Shown here: one piece after another, positions 16,129 to 25,294 of the stretch
How positions within the stretch are numbered: position 1 is the stretch's first letter
Layout: each line of letters starts with the position of its first letter
Assembly (NCBI RefSeq): GCF_014202475.1
Contig: NZ_JACHGV010000002.1
Coordinates: forward strand, 248,001 to 312,000
Reading direction: 5' to 3'
Length of the DNA stretch: 64,000 nucleotides
DNA from: Streptomyces paradoxus
Lineage (GTDB): Bacteria > Actinomycetota > Actinomycetes > Streptomycetales > Streptomycetaceae
Made by a program: the position numbers and the translations under genes
Notes under the pieces: generated by a model
Database searches by the model: none
The model's input: the letters and a program-made list of their open reading frames with translations, nothing else
Told to the model about the DNA's origin: nothing

Positions 16129-17361
16129 TTGAACTCCATACGTGTTCGCCTCGGCGTCCTCGGCCTCGCCCTGCTGACCGGTTTCACCACCCCGACGGCC
16201 GCGAGCGCCGCGCCGGCGGCCCCCTCCCCCACCGTCGAGGAGCAGCGGCTCGGCAGAGCCGCCCCGCAGGAGATCCTGCGCCGCTCCGGATTCGACACCG
16301 TGGCCCCGCGGCTGGCCCGGGCGCTGGAGGCGGCCCGCACCCACGGGGAGGCCCGCCGGGCGGTCACGCGCGAGGGCGCGCGGCTGTGGCAGCGCGCGGT
16401 CGACCGCGCGCAGGGGCGCGGACCGGCCGGCGGGGACCTGAGCCGGGACGACGACCGGCCGCTGTACTGGGCGCGGCTCGGCATGACGCGTGAAGTGCGC
16501 ACCTGGGAGCCGGAGTTCGGTCTGACGGACGGGCAGCGGGCCGCGCTGCTGGACGAACTGGAGCGCTCCTCGCGCGGCCAGGACGCCATCCGCTATCCGC
16601 ACGGCACGGGTCTGAAGCGGATCCTGCTCACCGGCTTCGACCCGTTCACCCTGGACCGGGACATCCGCATCTCCAACCCGTCCGGCGCAACCGCCCTGGC
16701 CCTGGACGGCACGGTGATCGAGACGGCGGACGGCCCGGCCCGGATCGAGACGGCCGTGTTCCCGGTGCGCTGGCAGGACTTCACCGAGGGCACGGTGGAG
16801 CGGGCCTTGCGGCCGTACCTGCCGAAGGTCGACCTCTTCACGACGGTCAGCCAGGGCCGGGTCGGGCGCTTCGACATCGAGCGCACCAACGGGGCCTGGC
16901 GGGGCGGCTTCGGGGACAACGACAACATCGGCCGCACCGGGACCGTGCCGGTGAGCGACCCGGCCACGCAGCCGCAGTGGACCACGACGACCCTGCCGTA
17001 CGCGGCGATCGTCGCCGCGGACACCGGCCGCTTCCCCGTCTACGACAACACGAGCGTCACCGAGATCCCGGCCGGCGCCACCGAGCCCGTCGTACGCCCC
17101 GACGGGCCCACCCCCGGCTCGACCGCTCGCGCGGGCGGCGGCGGGGACTACCTCTCCAACGAGATCGCCTACCGGGCGACGCTGCTCCGGGACCGGCTGG
17201 GGCTGCGGGGCACGCTGCCGGGCGGCCATGTGCACACGCCGGTGCTGCAGTTCGGGGCCGGGAACACCACCGAGGTCACCGACGCGGAGTTCGTGCGGAA
17301 CCGGCTGGACATCATCGCCCAGGTGAGGGCGATCCTGAGGGTGGCCGCGGAAGGGTCGTAG
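16129..17361 (+). CDS. secreted pyroglutamyl-peptidase-like protein (family C15), Ser in place of the catalytic Cys
   Basis: A 410-residue protein with a Sec signal peptide (SIRVRLGVLGLALLTGF...ASA) when started at TTG 16129, which has GGAAGG upstream; ATG 16048 would bury the signal. The C-terminal half matches pyroglutamyl peptidase I: KRILLTGFDPF at the first strand, ISNPSG, a Glu in RFDIERTN, and a His in GGHVHTPVL. The segment equal to the Cys motif reads GDYLSNEIAYRA, so the expected nucleophile is Ser. The activity may therefore be changed or lost. An extra 150-residue N-terminal region is not part of C15. Confidence 0.8.
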   Translation: MNSIRVRLGVLGLALLTGFTTPTAASAAPAAPSPTVEEQRLGRAAPQEILRRSGFDTVAPRLARALEAARTHGEARRAVTREGARLWQRAVDRAQGRGPAGGDLSRDDDRPLYWARLGMTREVRTWEPEFGLTDGQRAALLDELERSSRGQDAIRYPHGTGLKRILLTGFDPFTLDRDIRISNPSGATALALDGTVIETADGPARIETAVFPVRWQDFTEGTVERALRPYLPKVDLFTTVSQGRVGRFDIERTNGAWRGGFGDNDNIGRTGTVPVSDPATQPQWTTTTLPYAAIVAADTGRFPVYDNTSVTEIPAGATEPVVRPDGPTPGSTARAGGGGDYLSNEIAYRATLLRDRLGLRGTLPGGHVHTPVLQFGAGNTTEVTDAEFVRNRLDIIAQVRAILRVAAEGS

Positions 17362-18139
17362 CGGCCTGGTCGCCCTTCTCGCCGTCCTCACGGATCTCCT
17401 CGTCCAGCAGGTCACGCGCCATGAGGGTGGCGCCCGCGACCGCGCCCGGCATCAGGAACACCGCGACGAACGGCACCAGGAAGGCCACGGCGAGGGGCGT
17501 GCCGAAGCCCCAGACGAGGGTCTTGCGGGAGCGCAGCAGGGCGAGACGGGCGCGCAGTTCGACGCTGCGGCGCTGGAGGGCGACGGCGGTCAGTTCCTCG
17601 GTGAGGAAGAACCCGGTGACGAACACCCCGATCACCGGGACGGCCGTCTGCCCGACCACCGGGATGAAGCCACAGCCGAACAGCAGCACACCCCACAGGG
17701 CGGCGCGCGCCACGATGCGGAGGCTGTCGCGGGCGGAGATCCACAGCTCGCGCCAGAGCGGCAGCCCCGACTCGGGGGCGTGCCCGTCCGGGGACACGTC
17801 CCGGTCGACCTTCTCGGAGAGGTTCTCGTAGAAGGGCTGCCCGATCAGCAGGGTCACCGCGGTGAAGGTCACGACGGCGAGGAGCAGGGAGAGGGCGAAC
17901 AGCACGGCGGTCAGGAAGCCGCGGAAGAGGCCGGCCCACGGGCTCGACCAGTCGTCGGCGAAGGGCGTCGCCCAGGTCACGGCGTCCTCGCCCCACAGCG
18001 CCAGCGCGACCAGCACCGCCGCGTAGAGGACGAGGGTGATCAGGCCCGGGAGCAGCCCGAAGCCGTACTGCCTGCCGTGCCGGGCCACCCATCGCTGGCC
18101 CTTCAGGAGGTACCGGAAGCCTGCCCCTAGATCGCGCAT
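17312..18139 (-). CDS. EI24 domain-containing membrane protein (CysZ-like)
   Basis: A 275-residue integral membrane protein of the EI24/CysZ family. About five hydrophobic segments are visible, including LLPGLITLVLYAAVLVALAL near residue 30 and GVLLFGCGFIPVVG near 150; G-Q-P-F-Y-E-N-L is the family's conserved loop. E. coli CysZ moves sulfate, but the role of the actinobacterial members is not established. Its last 50 bp are antisense to the end of the C15-like peptidase gene. Confidence 0.82.
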   Translation of the reverse strand: MRDLGAGFRYLLKGQRWVARHGRQYGFGLLPGLITLVLYAAVLVALALWGEDAVTWATPFADDWSSPWAGLFRGFLTAVLFALSLLLAVVTFTAVTLLIGQPFYENLSEKVDRDVSPDGHAPESGLPLWRELWISARDSLRIVARAALWGVLLFGCGFIPVVGQTAVPVIGVFVTGFFLTEELTAVALQRRSVELRARLALLRSRKTLVWGFGTPLAVAFLVPFVAVFLMPGAVAGATLMARDLLDEEIREDGEKGDQAATTLPRPPSGSPSPGR

Positions 18140-18282
18140 GGGGAAACCCTATCGGGGCAGGCCGGGCCGCTCCCCCACAGGGCCGTACGGGGCTTCGGTG
18201 ACACCAAGGCGCCCTTGTTGCCGTTGAGTCGAACCGGTACACCTCGCCGTACCGATCTCAGGAAGCCCCGGAGGAGGCACGC

Positions 18283-20856
18283 GTGCGCATCACCAGAAGC
18301 GTTCCCGCGAGACCCGCACTGATCGCCGCCCTGGCCCTGGCCACGGCGGGCTCACTCCTGCTCGCCCCCGGCGCGGCCGGCGCCGACCCGTTACCCGTCA
18401 CCCGTGAGGGCTCCGCCCTGGACGACCGCGCGGCGCGGGCTCCCGAGAGCGCGGCGCGACGCGCGTTGACCGCGGACTCCTCCACCGGCACCACCACCCG
18501 CGGCTACCCCCGGCGCCAGACCCTCTCCCCCGACGCGCACAACCCCGGCGACAAGTCCCTGAAGCTGGGGCTCACGCCGTACCACGCGATCGCGCCGAAG
18601 CTGAACGCCCTGCAGCGCCTCGGCGACCGGGTGAGCGTGGAGGTGACGGGCCGCTCGGCCGGCGGCCACCGCCTCTACCTCGTCACCGTAACCGCCCCGG
18701 AGACCACCCGGCAGGCGCGCGCCCAGGAGCGGATGCGCGACCTGATCGAGAACGCGCCCGCCGCGGCGGCCAAGTCCCGTGAGATCAAGCGGGAGTACAA
18801 GGCACCGGTCTTCGTCAACAGCAACATCCACGGCAACGAGTGGGAGGGCACGGACGCCTCCCTGAAGGTCATCGAGCAGCTCGCGACGGCGAAGGACGCG
18901 AAGACCAGGGACCTCCTCGCGCACAGCCGCCTGTACTTCAACATCACGGCCAACCCGGACGGCCGTGTCGCCGGGACCCGCGCCAATGCCAACGGCTTCG
19001 ACCTGAACCGGGACTTCGTCACCGCCTCCCAGCCCGAGACGCGGGCGATGCGGCAGATCGGGATCGGCAAGCAGCCGGCCGTCCTGCTCGACCTGCACGG
19101 CTACGTCAACGGCACCCTCATCGAGCCGACCACTCCCCCGCACGGCGAGAACTACGAGTACGACCTCTTCCTGAAGAACAGCTACGCCAACGCCCTCGGC
19201 ATGGAGTCCGCGGTCAACGCCCTCGGCTACACGCCCGCGAAGGACGGCGTGGAGGCGGCCCAGATCCCCTTCCGCGACCAGGAGGAGGGCTGGGACGACT
19301 GGCCGCCGATCTTCACCCCGCAGTACGCGGCCTTCCACGGCACGGTGGCCGCCCACACGGTGGAGATCCCGCTGGCGGTGAACAACGAGGAGTACGACGA
19401 GCTGCCGGTGCCGGAGCTGCGCCGCCGTTCGGCGGTCAACACGGCGGTGGCGGGCGCGGCGATCCGCGCCACCCTGGACCACGTCCGTGAGCACCGCGGC
19501 GCCCTGATCACCGACCAGATCGAGGTCTTCCGCCGCGGTGCGACGGGCGCGGCGCAGGTGCCGGTGTCACCGGAGACGGTTCCCGGCGTCCCCGGCATCG
19601 GCCCGGAGGACGTCTACACGACCACGTTCCCGCGCGCCTACGTCATCCCGCCCGCCGGCGCCCGCACCCAGCGCTCGGGACCCGCCGCGAGCCGCCTGGT
19701 CGACCACCTGCTGGCCAACGGCGTCCGGGTCACCCGCGCCACCCGCCCCTTCCGGCTCGCCGGACGCGCCCACCCCGGGGGCTCGTACGTCATCGACATG
19801 CACCAGCCCAAGCGGGGCATGGCGAACGTGCTGCTGGCCGACGGCCGGGACATCAGCGGCAAGGTCTCGGTGATGTACGACATCTCCGGCTGGAGCCTGG
19901 GCAGTCTGTGGGGCGCCACCGTCGAGCGGGTGCCGTCGGGCAGCCTGCGGGGCGCACCCCTGCGCCCGGTCGGCGAGGCAGCACCCGTCACCCACGTGCC
20001 CGCGCACGGCGATCTGCGGCTGCGCCTGACCGATCCGCGCGAGATCGCCGCCCTCAACTCCCTGCTGCGGCAGGGCGTCCCGGTCCGGCGGGCGGCGGAC
20101 GGCGGCGTGATCGTCCCGGCGTCGGCCCGCCGCGAGGCCCGCTCGGCCGCCCGCGCCCACGACGTCTCCTTCACGGCGACGCGGCAGAGGGGCACGGCAC
20201 CGCTGCGCCGCCTTCGCGTCGCCGCCGCCGTCACGCCGGGTGAGCTGTTCGCCCTGCGGGAGATGGGCTTCGACGTCACGCCGGTCTCGACGGCCGTCCT
20301 GAACGCGGGCTTCGACTGGCGTGCGTCCGGTGCGGACGTGCTGTTCGTGTCCGCCGGGCTGGACCACGCGGCCCTGACCGCCCCCGCCCGGCAGGCCCTG
20401 GACACGTTCCTGGACGGGCACGGCCTGGTCGGCCGGGGCGCGACGGGAGCGGCCCTGAACGCGGCGGCGGGCCGGCTGGCCGTCGAGCCGGTGGAGGGAA
20501 ACGCGGACGCGAACGGCGTGGTGCGGGTGACGAACTCGGGCGCCGTCACGCGCGACGCACCGGACCGCGGCTTCGTCTACGCCCCGCTCTGGTTCACCGA
20601 CCCGGGCCCCGGCGTCCGCGTGGAGCAGTCGTACGCGACCGGGAACCCGCTGGTCTCCGGGCACTGGCGGCCGCTCGGGGACGGCACCGGCGGTCCCGCC
20701 GCTGCCGCCGGTCAGGCCTCGGTCGTCAGCGGGGACCGGACGGTCCTGTTCGGCACCGAACCACTCTTCCGGGACCATCCCAAGGGGGAATTCCCGCAGG
20801 TGGCACGGGCATTGTTCACAGTGGCGCACAGCGCTTCAGTCAAGGAGAGCGGATGA
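18283..20856 (+). CDS. secreted M14 family zinc carboxypeptidase
   Basis: An 857-residue exported metallopeptidase with a signal peptide ending near GAAGA. Zinc ligands are His183 and Glu186 (NIHGNEWEG) and His272 (LLDLHGYV); the catalytic Glu361 is in HTVEIPLAV. The substrate Arg/Asn region DLNRDF is also present. The C-terminal 450 residues are outside the peptidase domain and have no obvious catalytic motif. GTG 18283 follows GAGGAGG. Codon 37 (18391-18393) is TTA, so translation may depend on the developmental tRNA bldA. It overlaps the next gene by ATGA. Confidence 0.9.
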   Translation: MRITRSVPARPALIAALALATAGSLLLAPGAAGADPLPVTREGSALDDRAARAPESAARRALTADSSTGTTTRGYPRRQTLSPDAHNPGDKSLKLGLTPYHAIAPKLNALQRLGDRVSVEVTGRSAGGHRLYLVTVTAPETTRQARAQERMRDLIENAPAAAAKSREIKREYKAPVFVNSNIHGNEWEGTDASLKVIEQLATAKDAKTRDLLAHSRLYFNITANPDGRVAGTRANANGFDLNRDFVTASQPETRAMRQIGIGKQPAVLLDLHGYVNGTLIEPTTPPHGENYEYDLFLKNSYANALGMESAVNALGYTPAKDGVEAAQIPFRDQEEGWDDWPPIFTPQYAAFHGTVAAHTVEIPLAVNNEEYDELPVPELRRRSAVNTAVAGAAIRATLDHVREHRGALITDQIEVFRRGATGAAQVPVSPETVPGVPGIGPEDVYTTTFPRAYVIPPAGARTQRSGPAASRLVDHLLANGVRVTRATRPFRLAGRAHPGGSYVIDMHQPKRGMANVLLADGRDISGKVSVMYDISGWSLGSLWGATVERVPSGSLRGAPLRPVGEAAPVTHVPAHGDLRLRLTDPREIAALNSLLRQGVPVRRAADGGVIVPASARREARSAARAHDVSFTATRQRGTAPLRRLRVAAAVTPGELFALREMGFDVTPVSTAVLNAGFDWRASGADVLFVSAGLDHAALTAPARQALDTFLDGHGLVGRGATGAALNAAAGRLAVEPVEGNADANGVVRVTNSGAVTRDAPDRGFVYAPLWFTDPGPGVRVEQSYATGNPLVSGHWRPLGDGTGGPAAAAGQASVVSGDRTVLFGTEPLFRDHPKGEFPQVARALFTVAHSASVKESG

Positions 20857-21998
20857 CGCAGGAGATCCACGGCACCGTGGCGGACGGCTTCGAGGCGGTG
20901 CGTGAGGAGTTCGCCGCGTTCGTCGCCGGGGAGCGTGCCGATTACGAGGGGCAGCTGTGCGCCTACGTCCACGGCCGGAAGGTCGTCGACCTGTGGGCGG
21001 GGACCGGCGCGGACGCCCTCTACGGTGTGTTCTCGTCCACGAAGGGCGCCGCCTACCTGGTCGTGGCCCTGCTCGTCCAGGACGGCACGCTCGAACTGGA
21101 CCGCAAGGTGACGTACTACTGGCCGGAGTTCGCGGCCGAGGGCAAGGGCGCCCTGACGGTGCGGGACCTGCTGGCCCACCGGGCGGGCGTGGTCGGTACC
21201 GACACCGGCTTCTCGCTCGCGGAGCTGGCCGACGACCGCCAGCTCGCCGAACGCCTCGCCGACCAGCGGCCGTTCTGGCGCCCCGGCACGGCGTTCGGCT
21301 ATCACGCGCTGGTCGCCGGCGCCCTGGCCGGCGAGGTCGTGCGCCGAGCGACGGGCCGCACGCTCCAGGAGGTCTACCAGGAGCGGATCCAGACGCCGTA
21401 CGGCCTTGACTTCCACCTGGGCCTGCCCGCGCCCGAGGAACCGCGCTTCCGCGGCACCCAGCCGATGGTCCCGACCCCGGAGCAGCAGGCCGTCCTCGAC
21501 GCCACGCCCACCGGCCCGCACTCGCTGGCCTCGATCGCGTTCAACGGCAACGCGGCGGAGCCGACCGACCTCGTCTCCCTTCCGAACATGCCGCTGATCC
21601 GCGCCAAGGGCCCGGCGTCGGTGGGCGGGGTGGCGTCCGCGCGGGGCCTGGCGGGGATGTACGCGGCGGTGATCAGCGAGGTGGGCGAGCAGCCGGCACT
21701 GCTGAAGCCGGACACCGTGGCGGAGTTCGGCCAGTTCCACTCGGTGGGCTACGACCTGGTGGCCCGGGCCCACAAGTCGTTCGGGCTCGGCTTCCAGATG
21801 ACGGCTGACACGTGGCACCCGTTCCTCGGCGCCGGGACGATCGGGCACAGCGGCGCGGGCGGCTCCCAGGCCTTCGCGGACCCGTGGAGCGGCCTCGCCT
21901 ACGGCTACACCCGCCGCCGGTTCGCCTTCCCGGGCGGGGCGGCCCCGGAGAACGGCCGGCTGGCGAGGGCGGTCCACACGGCGGCGCTCGCCCTCTGA
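20853..21998 (+). CDS. serine hydrolase (family VIII esterase / beta-lactamase fold)
   Basis: A 381-residue enzyme. Ser61-Ser-Thr-Lys64 in GVFSSTKGAAY is the catalytic S-x-x-K, Tyr in FGYHALVAG is the second general base, and GHSGAGGSQAFADP matches the H-x-G-x-G-G box of esterases such as EstB. There is no signal peptide. The ATG overlaps the stop of the M14 peptidase gene, so the two are co-translated. Probable ester or amide hydrolase of unknown substrate. Confidence 0.88.
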   Translation: MTQEIHGTVADGFEAVREEFAAFVAGERADYEGQLCAYVHGRKVVDLWAGTGADALYGVFSSTKGAAYLVVALLVQDGTLELDRKVTYYWPEFAAEGKGALTVRDLLAHRAGVVGTDTGFSLAELADDRQLAERLADQRPFWRPGTAFGYHALVAGALAGEVVRRATGRTLQEVYQERIQTPYGLDFHLGLPAPEEPRFRGTQPMVPTPEQQAVLDATPTGPHSLASIAFNGNAAEPTDLVSLPNMPLIRAKGPASVGGVASARGLAGMYAAVISEVGEQPALLKPDTVAEFGQFHSVGYDLVARAHKSFGLGFQMTADTWHPFLGAGTIGHSGAGGSQAFADPWSGLAYGYTRRRFAFPGGAAPENGRLARAVHTAALAL

Positions 21999-22020
21999 GG
22001 CCCCCTGGGCCCGGACACGG

Positions 22021-22059
22021 GCGGAGGCCGCACCCCACGTCCAAGGGTGCGGCCTCCGC
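22021..22059. terminator. bidirectional terminator
   Basis: GCGGAGGCCGCACCC and GGGTGCGGCCTCCGC form a perfect 15-bp stem with a 9-nt loop between the convergent serine hydrolase and Ohr genes. Confidence 0.88.
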
Positions 22060-22076
22060 GTACGCAACGACCGGCG

Positions 22077-22496
22077 TCAGACCAGCGTCACGGTGATGTT
22101 GCCGCGAGTCGCCTTCGAGTACGGGCAGACCTCGTGGGCCTTCCCGATCAGTGAGCGGGCGACTCCCCGGTCCACCTCGGGGATGTCGGCCGAGATCTCG
22201 ACGATGATCCCGAAGCCGTCCCCGTTCTTGCCGAGGCCGACCTTCGCGGTCACGGTCGAACCGGTGAGGTCGGCGCCCTCCTGACGGGCGACGACACCGA
22301 GAGCGCCCTGGAAGCAGGCGCTGTACCCGGCGGCGAAGAGCTGCTCCGGGTTGGTGCCGGCGCCGCTCCCGCCCATCTCCTTCGGCGGGTTGACGACGAC
22401 GTCGAGCTTGCCGTCGTCGGTGGCCACCCGCCCGTCGCGCCCGTTCTCTGCGGTGGCGACGGCGGTGTACAGGACGTCGGACTGCTGGATCGGCAT
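22077..22496 (-). CDS. organic hydroperoxide resistance protein, Ohr/OsmC family
   Basis: A 139-residue peroxidase that reduces organic hydroperoxides with thiols such as lipoylated proteins. The two redox cysteines are Cys61 (AGYSACFQGAL) and Cys124 (AHEVCPYSKATRGN), in the Ohr pattern rather than the OsmC pattern. The start MPIQQSDVLYTAVATAENGR is typical. Ohr is often controlled by a MarR-type OhrR; the MarR gene at 23716 is close but is divergent from a different gene. Confidence 0.92.
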   Translation of the reverse strand: MPIQQSDVLYTAVATAENGRDGRVATDDGKLDVVVNPPKEMGGSGAGTNPEQLFAAGYSACFQGALGVVARQEGADLTGSTVTAKVGLGKNGDGFGIIVEISADIPEVDRGVARSLIGKAHEVCPYSKATRGNITVTLV

Positions 22497-22590
22497 GCGG
22501 TTGTGTTCCTTCGGTCGTCCGCCGCGGCTCGCGCCCGGGCCGAGCGGATTCGGAAAAAACTTACCGCATACCGGAAACCAACAGAAGGCG

Positions 22591-23613
22591 TCAGAGCTTG
22601 ACGATCATCTTCCCGGTGTTGTCGCCGCGCAGGACGCCCAGGAACGCCTCCAGGTTGTTCTCGATGCCCTCGACGACGGTCTCCCGGTACTTGAGCTCAC
22701 CCGAGGCGACCCAGGGGGCGACCTCCTGCACGAACTGCGGCTGGAGGTCGTAGTGGTCCCCGACCAGGAAGCCCTCGATGCGGCCGCGGGTCGCGATCAG
22801 ACGGGCGAGGTTCTTCGGGCCCGGGGCGGGCTCGGTGTTGTTGTAGACGGAGATCATGCCGCAGACGGCGATCCGGCCGCCCTGGTTGAGGGAGCCGATG
22901 GCCGCCTCCAGGTGGTCACCGCCGACGTTGTCGAAGTAGACGTCGATCCCGTCCGGGGCGGCGGCGCGCAGCTGCTCGGCGACGGGCCCGTTCTTGTAGT
23001 TGAAGGCGGCGTCGAAGCCGTACTCCTCCGTGAGGAGCTTCACCTTCTCGTCCGACCCGGCGGAGCCGATGACCCGCGAGGCGCCCTTCAGCCGGGCGAT
23101 CTGCCCGACCTGGCCGCCCACGGCACCGGCGGCGCCGGACACGAAGACGGCGTCGCCCTCCTTGAAGGCGGCCGTCCGCAGCAGGCCCGCGTAGGCGGTG
23201 AGGCCGGTCATGCCCAGCACACCCAGGTACGTCGACAGCGGCGCTGCCTCCGGGTCCACCTTCACGGCGTTCTTCGCACCGACGACCGCGTACTCACGCC
23301 ATCCGAAGAAGTGCAGCACGTGATCCCCGGCGGACAGCCCCTCGGCGTTCGAGGCCACGACCTCGCCGACGGCACCGCCCTGCATGACCTTGCCGAGCTC
23401 GAAGGGGGCGACGTAGGACTTGGCGTCGCTCATGCGGCCACGCATGTACGGGTCCACGGAGAGGTACTTGTTCCGGACGAGGACCTGCCCCTCACCCGGC
23501 TGCGGGACCTCCGCCTCGACGAAGGCGAAGTCCTCGGGCTTCGGCCAGCCGACGGGACGGCTCGCCAGGTGCCACTCGCGGCTGACGGCGGGGAGGGTGG
23601 GGGTGTCGGTCAT
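22591..23613 (-). CDS. NADP-dependent oxidoreductase, medium-chain (leukotriene B4 dehydrogenase-like)
   Basis: A 340-residue zinc-free medium-chain reductase that reduces activated C=C bonds such as alkenals. The nucleotide-binding loop is SGAAGAVGGQVGQIARLKG (about residue 155); NKYLSVDPYMRGRM and YFDNVGGDHLEA are family signatures. ATG 23613 follows GAGGTAAGG; the open frame continues upstream across the operator region and is not coding. It is divergent from a MarR gene and two palindromes lie between them. Confidence 0.92.
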   Translation of the reverse strand: MTDTPTLPAVSREWHLASRPVGWPKPEDFAFVEAEVPQPGEGQVLVRNKYLSVDPYMRGRMSDAKSYVAPFELGKVMQGGAVGEVVASNAEGLSAGDHVLHFFGWREYAVVGAKNAVKVDPEAAPLSTYLGVLGMTGLTAYAGLLRTAAFKEGDAVFVSGAAGAVGGQVGQIARLKGASRVIGSAGSDEKVKLLTEEYGFDAAFNYKNGPVAEQLRAAAPDGIDVYFDNVGGDHLEAAIGSLNQGGRIAVCGMISVYNNTEPAPGPKNLARLIATRGRIEGFLVGDHYDLQPQFVQEVAPWVASGELKYRETVVEGIENNLEAFLGVLRGDNTGKMIVKL

Positions 23614-23645
23614 GGTGCGCCTTACCTCACTGGCTCGATGCGGAT

Positions 23646-23685
23646 GTTTCAGTACCTGAAACAACCATGCTCCTGAAAATTTCAG
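23646..23685. promoter_or_regulatory. two palindromic MarR operators in the divergent promoter
   Basis: Site 1 (23646-23662) is GTTTCAG-TAC-CTGAAAC, a perfect 7-bp repeat. Site 2 (23673-23685) is CTGAAA-A-TTTCAG. Both use the half-site TTTCAG, with centres 25 bp apart. Site 2 overlaps a possible -35 that lies 17 bp from TACCCT (23703-23708), the -10 of the leaderless MarR gene, so binding would block transcription of the regulator itself. Confidence 0.78.
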
Positions 23686-23715
23686 ATTGTCAAATAACCG
23701 GGTACCCTCGACGGC

Positions 23716-24165
23716 ATGGCCTCCACCACACCGACGCCCCAGACGACGAACCACCGCCCGGATCCGCTGACCCTTGAGGTCGTCGAGCTGATCGGGGAGG
23801 TCGTGGCGCGGTTCCACGAGGACTACGAGTCGGCGGCGGCGGACCACGCCCTGACCGGCGCGCAGGCGCGGCTGCTCAGCCTGCTGTGCCTCGAACCGCT
23901 GCCGATGCGGCGGCTGGCCCGGCAGCTGAAGTGCGAGCCGTCCAATGTGACGGGGATCGTGGACCGGCTGGAGGCGCGGGGGCTCGCCGAGCGGCGGCCC
24001 GACCCCGCCGACCGCCGGGTGAAGGTGGCGGCGGCCACGGCCGAGGGCCGACGGGTGGCCCGGAGCCTGCGGGAGTCGCTGCGGTTCGCCGGGGAACCCC
24101 TGGCCGGGCTCTCCGAGGCCGAACGGGTGGCGCTGCGGGACACGCTGCGGCGGATGCTGGGCTGA
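23716..24165 (+). CDS. MarR family transcriptional regulator
   Basis: A 149-residue winged-helix repressor; LPMRRLARQLKCEPSNVTGIVDRLE is the recognition region and RRPDPADRRVKV the wing. One Cys (in LLCLEP) and another in QLKCEPS are present but not in the OhrR N-terminal position. It probably represses itself and the divergent NADP-dependent oxidoreductase through the two TTTCAG palindromes. The likely inducer is the oxidoreductase substrate or another phenolic or electrophile; this is inference. Confidence 0.88.
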   Translation: MASTTPTPQTTNHRPDPLTLEVVELIGEVVARFHEDYESAAADHALTGAQARLLSLLCLEPLPMRRLARQLKCEPSNVTGIVDRLEARGLAERRPDPADRRVKVAAATAEGRRVARSLRESLRFAGEPLAGLSEAERVALRDTLRRMLG

Positions 24166-24341
24166 GGGCGGTCCGCCTCGGCGGAGCCTGTGACGCTCGC
24201 GGCATCCTCGGCACGACCCGGCCGGAGGTGACTGAACCGTGTCCAGGTGCCGCGAACTCGACGTCTACGGGGGCTGTTCAAGGGCAGGAAGCGGCGCTTC
24301 CGTTCCTGTCACGCCGGCGAAGTCGGCCGGGTGAGCGAACG

Positions 24342-25214
24342 CTAGGTGCACCACCAGAGGAACCGCTTGCAGGGCTCGGACGGGGACGGTTCCGGTTGCG
24401 GGGCCTCGGTGGTCGGGTCCGACGTCGGGGCCGGGTCCGGAGGCGGCGGGGCCGCGGTGGGAGCGGAGGCCGGGCGGCTGGGGGCGCCTCCCGCCGTCGC
24501 CGACTCGGGGCCCTTCGACGGTTCGTCGTCCTTCGGGGATTTCGACTCCTCGTCGTCGGGAGTTTTGGAAGCGGACGGAGAGTCAGACGCCTCCGGCGAG
24601 GGCGAGCCTGACGGACCTTCAGCCCCGGCTGCCTTCCCGCCCGGACCGCTGCCCGGCTTCCCCGCCTCCACCGAGGCGTCCCCGTCCGCCGACTCGCCCC
24701 CGGCCGCGGCCGGCTTCGGCTTCGAACCGGGGGCGTCCATGCCGAGCTCCGCGAGACTCAGGCCCCCGGCCGCCAGCACGAACCCGGCCGCCACGAACAG
24801 GGCCCGCCGCCGCCGTCGTCGGTGTGCCGCGGCCTTGCGGTCCCGCCGGCTCGCCCCGCCCGGGCCTTCGGCGGCCGGGCCGCGCCCGCGTCCACGCCGC
24901 CGGGCGGCGCGGCCCTGGTACTCGCCGTCGTCGTCGCCGTCTTCGTTGCCGCGTGGGTCGTCGTACGGGCCGTCGTACGGGTCCTCGTACGGGTGGTCGT
25001 ACGGCTCGTCGTCGTAGGCGTCGCCGTATCCGTCAGCGGAGGCGTCCGGCCCTGCCGGACTCTCCGGCGCCCCGTCGGCGTTCCCGGACGCGGTGTCGCC
25101 GTAAGGGCCGTACTCCGGCTCGCGCGGACGGCGCAGCGTTTCGGCCGAGGTGCCGCACCCCGGGCAGGCGAGGGCGCCGTTGAGGTGCCGTCGGCACGGG
25201 TCGCAGTAGTCCAT
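24342..25214 (-). CDS. zinc-ribbon membrane protein of the SCO2400 type
   Basis: A 290-residue protein with clear parts. Residues 1-21 hold CxxC...CxxC (MDYCDPCRRHLNGALACPGCG), a zinc ribbon. Residues 60-95 are an acidic tract of repeated P-Y-D/E units. A basic run precedes one membrane segment (ALFVAAGFVLAAGGLSLAEL, about 138-157). A Pro/Ser/Glu-rich outer tail ends CKRFLWWCT with two cysteines. This is an inside-out anchor with a cytosolic zinc ribbon. I recall a Streptomyces family named after SCO2400 with this start. Function unknown. Confidence 0.75.
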   Translation of the reverse strand: MDYCDPCRRHLNGALACPGCGTSAETLRRPREPEYGPYGDTASGNADGAPESPAGPDASADGYGDAYDDEPYDHPYEDPYDGPYDDPRGNEDGDDDGEYQGRAARRRGRGRGPAAEGPGGASRRDRKAAAHRRRRRRALFVAAGFVLAAGGLSLAELGMDAPGSKPKPAAAGGESADGDASVEAGKPGSGPGGKAAGAEGPSGSPSPEASDSPSASKTPDDEESKSPKDDEPSKGPESATAGGAPSRPASAPTAAPPPPDPAPTSDPTTEAPQPEPSPSEPCKRFLWWCT

Positions 25215-25294
25215 GACGCGGGAAGGTTAAGTTCCGCGCAGGTCACGTTCCTAGATCCAGCTGTGAAGGTTCTGTAGGGACACGCCTCACCGGT

